Positions 58,809 through 64,000 of a DNA stretch of 64,000 bases are shown here, in pieces (the stretch's first letter is position 1; each line of letters begins with the position of its first letter). The notes under the pieces were generated by a model. The model searched no databases and was not told the DNA's origin. It saw nothing but the letters and a program-made list of their open reading frames with translations. Origin of the DNA: Caballeronia sp. BR00000012568055 (GTDB taxonomy: Bacteria; Pseudomonadota; Gammaproteobacteria; Burkholderiales; Burkholderiaceae). The DNA is taken from NCBI RefSeq assembly GCF_029439455.1, contig NZ_JAQFVG010000268.1, forward strand, positions 142,825 through 206,824, in the 5' to 3' direction. The position numbers and the translations under genes were made by a program.

Positions 58809-58962
58809 GCCACCAGTCGCGCAACGAATGATGATGCTCCATGCTCCCGGGCGTCTGCTGCCGACGCTCGCGTAACTCATCGCGCCAGTCGTGCGCGAGC
58901 AGAACGAGACCGAGCGCGGCGAGCGCCGCAAGGCCGACGAGTATGCTGGACAGATCTAACAT
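58792..58962 (-). CDS. Small single-pass membrane protein (56 aa)
   Basis: A 56-residue frame starts at the ATG at 58962, with a strong GGAGGG Shine-Dalgarno 5-6 nt upstream. It has one N-terminal membrane segment (MLDLSSILVGLAALAALGLV) followed by a charged, cytoplasm-type tail with HDWRDELRERR and HHHSLRDWWLRHRH. The positive tail predicts N-out/C-in insertion. Its 3' end overlaps the convergent 98-residue gene by 17 bp. The function is unknown. Confidence 0.65.
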   Translation of the reverse strand: MLDLSSILVGLAALAALGLVLLAHDWRDELRERRQQTPGSMEHHHSLRDWWLRHRH

Positions 58963-59030
58963 GGCGCCCTCCGGGTCTTATCGCCGCCATGCTTCAATCA
59001 TAGGTCACGCACGCCCGGTCGGCACCGTCC

Positions 59031-60941
59031 TTATGCCTTTGCAGCCTGTCGCGCGCGTTGTTGTTGCGCATGGGCGGCCAAACGCACGGCTGCGTTCGCC
59101 GCGCCATAACCATCGTAGCCGCCGCGTCGTTCGATCACTTCGAGAAAGAATCGCTGATCGAGTTGCTCCGTGTAGGCATGGAAGAACTCGCCGCCACGTT
59201 CATCGCGATCGTAGAGGATGTTGTGCTCGTGCATCGTGTCGATAAGCTCATCGGGCAGGCCGAAGCGCGCGACCAGATCATCGTAATAATTGCGCGGAAT
59301 GCGCAGGAATTTGACGCCGTCGGCTTCGAGACGCGGAATCGCATCGAAGATATCAGGCGTGCTGAAGGCGACGTGATTCAAGCCCGATCCGCGATACGTC
59401 GTCAGCGTCTCTGACACCGCCGTATATCGATCCATCGATGCATTCAGCGCAATGCGCACCGAACCATCGCGGCTGCGCACCGCACGGCTGCGCACAAGCC
59501 CGTACGGGTCGGGCACCAGCACGGCGGCTTCCGTTTCGAAGCCGAACGCGCTGCGGAAGAACAGCACCCAGGTATCGAGCGCATCGGCGGGCAGCGAGAG
59601 GCACACGTGATCGATACGCTCCAGCGGACCGACTTCATACGGCCCATCGATATCCGTCAGGTTGAAGTCCATTTCCCATAGCGTCGGGCCGCCTTTGGCT
59701 TCATCGACGAAATAGTCGAGGCTGCCATCGGGCGATTGCACGCCCGGCACTTCGCGCTCGTTCGGTCCGATCCGCCCGGCAAACGGCTTCGACCCATACG
59801 CCGCCGCGCGATCGAACGCTTGTTTGGCGTCATCGACATGAAACGCGGACGCGCACAACGACAAACCGTGCTGCTGAAAGAACGTGCTCGCGAAAGAATC
59901 CGCTTCGGCGTTGAGCACGATCGATCCCGCGCCATGCCGATACAAAGCCACATCCTTCGACCGATGTTTGCCCGCCAGCCTGAACCCGAGCTTGCCGAGC
60001 CAATCCGCGACATGCGCGCGCGTGGTTTTATCGACGGCGAATTCGAGGAACTGGAAGCCGATATGCTCGGGCGGCGCGGGCGGGTTGAAGAGTGCTTCAG
60101 GCGCTTTGTCGCCCATCAGCGCGCGCGTCTGTTCCTCCAAAAACCGCAACGAGCGATGCCCATCCGCCGCCGTGATCGCGGTCGGCGCGGCGCGGAAGCC
60201 ATCGTTGAAAATTTCGAGCGATAGCGGGCCTTTGTAGCCCGCTTCCAACACGCGCGCAGTGAAGCCGGCGACATCGAACGCGCCCTGCCCCGGAAAGCAG
60301 CGATAGTGACGGCTCCATTCGAGCACGTCCATCACCATGATCGGCGCATCGGCGATCTGCACGAAGGCGATCCGATCGCCCGGAATCGCGGCGATCTCGT
60401 CCACGCTGTCGCCAATCGACATCGTGTGGAAGGTGTCGAGTGCGAGGCCGAGCGACGGATGATTCACGGCATCGACCAATTTCCACGCGTGCTTGTACGA
60501 GTTGATGTAGCGGCCCCACGCCAGCGCCTCGTACGCGACGATCACGCCGGCTTCCTGCGCGATCTTCGCCAGCACGCCGAGTTGATCGGTGATGAGCGCG
60601 TCGTCGCGGATGGTGTCGGGCGAGACGTTGCTGCACACCAGAATGCGGTCGGTGCCCAGTTCGTGCATCAGCTCGAACTTGCGTTTGGCGCGCTCGACGT
60701 TCTTCGCGAGCCGTTCGGCGCTCACGCCGTCGAAGTCGCGGAACGGTTGGAACAGATAGATTTCGAGGCCCAGGTCCGCGCACATCTTGCGGACATCGGC
60801 GGGCGTGCCTTCGTAATACAGCAAGTCGTTCTCGAAGATTTCGACGCCGTCGAAACCGGCTGCCTGGATCGCCTTCAGTTTCTCGGGAAGCGTCCCGCTG
60901 ATCGATACCGTTGCAATGGATGTCCGGACTGAACGCAGCAT
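59031..60941 (-). CDS. quiC: 3-dehydroshikimate dehydratase, two-domain QuiC type
   Basis: The 636-residue protein converts 3-dehydroshikimate to protocatechuate. The N-terminal half (~residues 1-290) is a sugar-phosphate isomerase/epimerase TIM barrel with metal-site segments VAYEALAWGRYI, LDTFHTM and LSLEIFND. The C-terminal half (~300-620) is an HPPD-like VOC module with IDHVCLSLP and LNHVAFSTPD. This fused architecture is that of Pseudomonas QuiC1-type enzymes. A strong GAGGAGG box precedes the ATG at 60941. It is divergent from the shikimate/quinate dehydrogenase, with 211 bp between them. Confidence 0.92.
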   Translation of the reverse strand: MLRSVRTSIATVSISGTLPEKLKAIQAAGFDGVEIFENDLLYYEGTPADVRKMCADLGLEIYLFQPFRDFDGVSAERLAKNVERAKRKFELMHELGTDRILVCSNVSPDTIRDDALITDQLGVLAKIAQEAGVIVAYEALAWGRYINSYKHAWKLVDAVNHPSLGLALDTFHTMSIGDSVDEIAAIPGDRIAFVQIADAPIMVMDVLEWSRHYRCFPGQGAFDVAGFTARVLEAGYKGPLSLEIFNDGFRAAPTAITAADGHRSLRFLEEQTRALMGDKAPEALFNPPAPPEHIGFQFLEFAVDKTTRAHVADWLGKLGFRLAGKHRSKDVALYRHGAGSIVLNAEADSFASTFFQQHGLSLCASAFHVDDAKQAFDRAAAYGSKPFAGRIGPNEREVPGVQSPDGSLDYFVDEAKGGPTLWEMDFNLTDIDGPYEVGPLERIDHVCLSLPADALDTWVLFFRSAFGFETEAAVLVPDPYGLVRSRAVRSRDGSVRIALNASMDRYTAVSETLTTYRGSGLNHVAFSTPDIFDAIPRLEADGVKFLRIPRNYYDDLVARFGLPDELIDTMHEHNILYDRDERGGEFFHAYTEQLDQRFFLEVIERRGGYDGYGAANAAVRLAAHAQQQRARQAAKA

Positions 60942-61152
60942 CGCTGCCTCCTCGTAGCAAGGTGAATCAAGTGTAGACGCTGCGCGCAATCCACGTCATT
61001 CTGCGAGAGAATAACAAACTAACTAGACCGTACAAATACGTGAAAACACCGAAGGACAAGGTTTTCGGGTGCGGTCACACTGCGCACATTCATTTTTTCG
61101 CGGTGCAGCATCGGCTGTTGCCGCCCCTTACTTCGCGGGAGCCGTGCGCAAC

Positions 61153-62010
61153 ATGACCAGCAAAACGTCGTATCTCATCGGATTGATCGGTTCGGGTATC
61201 GCGGGTTCGCTCACGCCCGCCATGCACGAGCAGGAAGGTCGGCATCTGGGGCTGAACTATGTGTATCGGCGAATCGATTTGCAGGCGCTGAAGCTCGAAC
61301 CCACCGCCCTGCCCGATCTGCTCGATGCCGCCGAACGAATGGGTTACGACGGCCTGAATATCACCTATCCGTGCAAGCAACTGGTGATCCCGTTGCTCGA
61401 CGATCTCGACCCCGACGCGCGCGCGCTCGGTGCGGTAAATACGGTCGTGCTGAAGGACGGCAAGCGGATCGGCTACAACACGGACTGGTCGGGCTTTGCG
61501 CGCGCGTTTCAGCGCGGTTTGCCCGGCGCGCCGATGGAACGCGTCGTGCAACTTGGCGCGGGCGGCGCGGGCGCAGCTGTCGCGCACGCGGCGCTGACGA
61601 TGGGCGCACGCACGCTCACCCTGTTCGATGCCGATGAAACCCGCGCCGCATCGCTGGCGGCGGAACTGGGCGCGCGCTTTCCCGATCGCACAGTGCGCGC
61701 TGGCGGCGATCTGCGCGCGACGCTGGCCGAAGCGAGCGGCCTGATTCACGCGACGCCGACCGGCATGGCAAAGCTGCCCGGCCTGCCGCTGCCTGCCGAA
61801 TATCTGCACCGAGAATTGTGGGTCGCGGAAATCGTGTATTTCCCGCTGGAAACGGAGTTGCTGAAGGTAGCGAAGTCGCTCGGCTGCCGCACGGTGAGCG
61901 GCGGCGGCATGGCCGTGTGTCAGGCCGTCGATGCCATGCGCATTTTCACGGGCCTCGAACCGGACGCAGAACGCATGTTCGCGCATTTCCAGACTTTGCT
62001 GGAGCGTTGA
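61153..62010 (+). CDS. Shikimate/quinate dehydrogenase (AroE family, NAD-type)
   Basis: The 285-residue AroE-fold enzyme has Ser 19 and Thr 21 in GSLTPAMHE, catalytic Lys 75 (NITYPCKQ), Asn 96 (GAVNTVV) and Asp 111 (YNTDWSGF). The cofactor loop is GAGGAG (135-140), and an acidic Asp 159 after the second strand (LFDAD) replaces the arginine of NADP-using AroE. These traits match the Corynebacterium-type NAD-dependent quinate/shikimate dehydrogenase, so a catabolic role is more likely than biosynthesis. GGGAG precedes the ATG at 61153. Confidence 0.88.
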   Translation: MTSKTSYLIGLIGSGIAGSLTPAMHEQEGRHLGLNYVYRRIDLQALKLEPTALPDLLDAAERMGYDGLNITYPCKQLVIPLLDDLDPDARALGAVNTVVLKDGKRIGYNTDWSGFARAFQRGLPGAPMERVVQLGAGGAGAAVAHAALTMGARTLTLFDADETRAASLAAELGARFPDRTVRAGGDLRATLAEASGLIHATPTGMAKLPGLPLPAEYLHRELWVAEIVYFPLETELLKVAKSLGCRTVSGGGMAVCQAVDAMRIFTGLEPDAERMFAHFQTLLER

Positions 62011-62030
62011 TTTTTTCGTGCTCTTGAAAC

Positions 62031-62070
62031 AAAACGGCGGTGCTCTCCAATAAGAAGCACCGCCGTTTTT
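62031..62070. terminator. Bidirectional terminator between aroE-like gene and tetR
   Basis: A perfect 14-bp stem (62031-62044 with 62056-62069; core ACGGCGGTGCT) with an 11-nt loop is flanked by A and T runs. Confidence 0.88.
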
Positions 62071-62076
62071 CATGCA

Positions 62077-62832
62077 TCAAGCATCGCGCCGCATGAACCG
62101 CAGCACGGAATCGATGATCATCTCGCGATGACGCGCGCGTGAACGCGGTCCCGACGGATCGCGCCCGAAGGCCGCGCCCCACGTATGCCGATTGGCAATG
62201 CGATGAAAACACATCGAGCTGATCATCAGGTGCAGATCGATGGGATCGACGTCTTCGCGGAACTTGCCCGCCGCGACGCCACGCGCGATCAAATCTTCGA
62301 TCGTCTTCACGACGGTCGAATTACGCGTCTTGAACGTCTTCGATTGTTCGATGTACTTCGCGCTGTGAATATTTTCGATAGTCACCAGCCGCACGAAATC
62401 GCGGTGTTTATCGTGATAGTCGAAAGTGAAGCCGACGAATTCGCGCAGCGCTTCTTCCGGGTCCATTTCCGCAAGCTGCAATTCCTGTTCGAGCGCGCGA
62501 ATATCGCCGTAGACCTGCTCCAATACCGCTTCGTACAAGCCTTCCTTGCTGCCGAAGTAGTAGTACAGCATGCGCTTGGTGGTATTCGTACGCTCCGCGA
62601 TAGCATCGACGCGCGCGCCCGTGAGACCCATCGACGAGAATTCCTGCGTGGCAATATCCAGGATATTCCGCTTGGTCTCCTCAGGATCGTACTTGCGCCG
62701 CCCTTCCGTGGAAACCGGCGAAGGCGCGGTAATCGCGGCCTTGTTCGCTTCGCTGGCGGACTTGCTTCCTCTTTTCATTTTTGCGCTTGAGAACGGCCGC
62801 TTGACATCGGCATTGGGAATCGATTCTAGCAT
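62077..62832 (-). CDS. TetR family regulator, probable regulator of quinate/shikimate genes
   Basis: The 251-residue protein has a disordered N-terminus (~45 residues), a TetR HTH with KRMLYYYFGSKEGLYEA, and a ligand domain with RLVTIENIHSAKYI. It is convergent with the shikimate/quinate dehydrogenase. Its position makes it the likely sensor of a hydroaromatic acid, but no operator was identified. The start is uncertain: ATG at 62832 or 62778; neither has a good Shine-Dalgarno. Confidence 0.85.
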   Translation of the reverse strand: MLESIPNADVKRPFSSAKMKRGSKSASEANKAAITAPSPVSTEGRRKYDPEETKRNILDIATQEFSSMGLTGARVDAIAERTNTTKRMLYYYFGSKEGLYEAVLEQVYGDIRALEQELQLAEMDPEEALREFVGFTFDYHDKHRDFVRLVTIENIHSAKYIEQSKTFKTRNSTVVKTIEDLIARGVAAGKFREDVDPIDLHLMISSMCFHRIANRHTWGAAFGRDPSGPRSRARHREMIIDSVLRFMRRDA

Positions 62833-62915
62833 GCAGGTTATACCCGGCTTAAGCGCGTTTTCCGAGGCATGACCCTATACTTCGAATAGCCCGCAATACA
62901 TAAAACAGGATACGC

Positions 62916-63329
62916 ATGACGCGCTCGATCACGCATTCGACCCTACTCGCCGCTGCTCTCATGGCGATGCTTCTGCAATCCGCCGTCGCGCAGGATCAAT
63001 CGCCTCAAATGCCGAAAGGCCATCCGTCGCGCGAGCAATTGCTGGCGGCCGAGGGCGTGATGACCAGCGCGAATATCGCGCGGGGCGCAGCGGATGTCTG
63101 CCATATCGATACAGCAAAAGTCGCGCGTTTCAAAGAGGCCGCGCGCGCCAATTTCCCCGACGCGCCCGACTTCGATGGCGAATGGAAGCTCGGTCTCGCG
63201 CAGGCTCAGCCGACCGTCGATCGATTCGCCCAGATGAAGACCAGCAATCCTGCGCAATACAAGAAGGAAATCGGCGAGGCGTGTCCGGCGCTGACCAAGG
63301 GTATCGATGAAGTCACGCAGCCGCAATAA
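62916..63329 (+). CDS. Exported hypothetical protein (137 aa)
   Basis: The 137-residue protein has a signal peptide ending AVAQDQ (residue ~25). The mature helical domain has two cysteines (VCHIDTAKVARFKEA and GEACPALTKG) that could form a disulfide. AGGA 6 nt before the ATG supports the start. I recognise no named family. It is convergent with the GGDEF gene, 6 bp away. Confidence 0.75.
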   Translation: MTRSITHSTLLAAALMAMLLQSAVAQDQSPQMPKGHPSREQLLAAEGVMTSANIARGAADVCHIDTAKVARFKEAARANFPDAPDFDGEWKLGLAQAQPTVDRFAQMKTSNPAQYKKEIGEACPALTKGIDEVTQPQ

Positions 63330-63335
63330 AGCGGC

Positions 63336-64000
63336 TTAGTCGTTCCTGGCGTCGCCTTCGCGTTCGTAGTGGGCGCGCTTTTCGACGTACATCGCGTGAT
63401 CGGCGCGTTGCAGCATGGGTTCGAGGCGCTCGCCTTCGTGCGCGGTGGCCGCGCCCATCGCGAACGAAAGCGGCATGCCCGAATAAAACTGATTGTTCAC
63501 TTCGAGCAACTGACGAATGCTGTCCATCACCGCTTCGCCGCCGCGTTCGTCGGTGCCCGGCAACAGCACCATAAATTCGTCCCCGCCAATACGCGCCGTC
63601 TGGAACGGTTTCTCCACCGCCTTGCTCAGCACTTCGCCCGCGCGTCGCAACAGCGCGTCGCCGGCGGCGTGGCCGAGTTGATCGTTAACAGTCTTGAGGC
63701 CGTTCACATCGATCGCAATCGCCGTCACCGGATACGGACCCTTGCGCTCCAGCCGATTGACTTCATCGATATAAAACGAGCGATTCTTGAGCTTGGTCAG
63801 CACGTCGTGCTTGCCGAGAAACTCCAGATACGCCTCGGCCTTCTTGCGCGCGGTGATATCGGTCAGCGCGACCAGCACCAGATCCCAGCGCGCCTCGTGC
63901 CCCGGAAACACCGAGAATTGCAGATGCACATGCACTTCGTTGCCATCGAGCGAATAGTTGATGACTTCGCGCTGATGGAAGAGTTTGCCCTCCCATAGCT
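63336..64000 (-). CDS. PAS-GGDEF diguanylate cyclase (N-terminus beyond window)
   Basis: The last 221 residues are visible; the gene runs off the right edge. The frame is open to the edge and begins with the end of a PAS domain (LWEGKLFHQREVINYSLD and LVALTDITARKKAE). A full GGDEF domain follows, with IGGDEFMVLLPG and HAMYVEKRA. The active site is intact, so it should make cyclic-di-GMP. Upstream domains are unknown. Confidence 0.88.
   Translation of the reverse strand, partial: LWEGKLFHQREVINYSLDGNEVHVHLQFSVFPGHEARWDLVLVALTDITARKKAEAYLEFLGKHDVLTKLKNRSFYIDEVNRLERKGPYPVTAIAIDVNGLKTVNDQLGHAAGDALLRRAGEVLSKAVEKPFQTARIGGDEFMVLLPGTDERGGEAVMDSIRQLLEVNNQFYSGMPLSFAMGAATAHEGERLEPMLQRADHAMYVEKRAHYEREGDARND

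Noticed and set aside
61153..62010. Calling this gene biosynthetic aroE
   Set aside because: Acidic residue at the cofactor-selecting position, the GSLTPAMHE motif and linkage to quiC favour a catabolic NAD-dependent quinate/shikimate dehydrogenase.

Overview
The window is chromosomal backbone DNA from a beta-proteobacterium of the Burkholderiaceae, most likely the Caballeronia/Paraburkholderia/Burkholderia group. Evidence: high GC with strong third-position GC bias, an intracellular PHA depolymerase with the Cupriavidus-type Cys-Asp-His triad, a two-domain QuiC-type dehydroshikimate dehydratase, an MctP/DUF3311 uptake pair, and many single-copy housekeeping genes with a beta-proteobacterial flavour. 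The species assignment is inference. I see no insertion sequence, prophage, integrase, CRISPR array or rRNA. One tRNA-Arg(CCT) is present. Both edges cut genes: dnaE on the left and a PAS-GGDEF protein on the right.

Layout. 0-9 kb: dnaE (minus); a trhO-gluQ wobble-base tRNA-modification operon (plus); RNA helicase rhlE with a long leader (minus); and purT followed by a 56-residue lipoprotein and an MliC-like lysozyme inhibitor (minus). 9-16 kb: META-domain lipoprotein and ftsK (plus), then a CorA/ZntB-type transporter, PagP and a beta-propeller lactonase (minus). 16-25 kb: two very small genes, a GH15 glucoamylase-like enzyme, phaZ, a TetR regulator, an orphan rnfB overlapping nth, a DUF1841 protein and two tandem cytochromes c. 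25-34 kb: a MoxR-GNAT-VWA cassette, BenE-type transporter, transaldolase, a VOC protein, a FUSC membrane protein and mctP with its DUF3311 partner.

34-46 kb: a spermidine-synthase-like protein; a YefM-YoeB toxin-antitoxin pair whose promoter carries two TGTACA boxes 12 bp apart; a deoxyinosine glycosylase overlapping ubiC; htpG behind a clear sigma-32 promoter; a HEMTH zincin-like protein; and a MocR regulator divergent from a VOC-EamA-aminotransferase-RidA operon, followed by a PhzF protein. 46-58 kb: a membrane GGDEF-EAL protein, a CopD-like protein, the topoisomerase IV operon parE-parC, the ABC-F protein Uup, a DUF4399 protein, rubredoxin, a methyltransferase coupled to a bestrophin-like membrane protein, and tRNA-Arg. 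58-64 kb: two small genes, one a 56-residue membrane protein, then a quinate/shikimate catabolic divergon (quiC, an NAD-type shikimate/quinate dehydrogenase, and a TetR regulator), an exported unknown protein and the truncated PAS-GGDEF protein.

No strikingly new defence or mobile system was found. The most interesting points are regulatory or organisational: the MocR divergon, the YefM-YoeB operator, the orphan RnfB-Nth coupling, the wobble-base operon, the quinate/shikimate divergon and several unannotated-size small genes.
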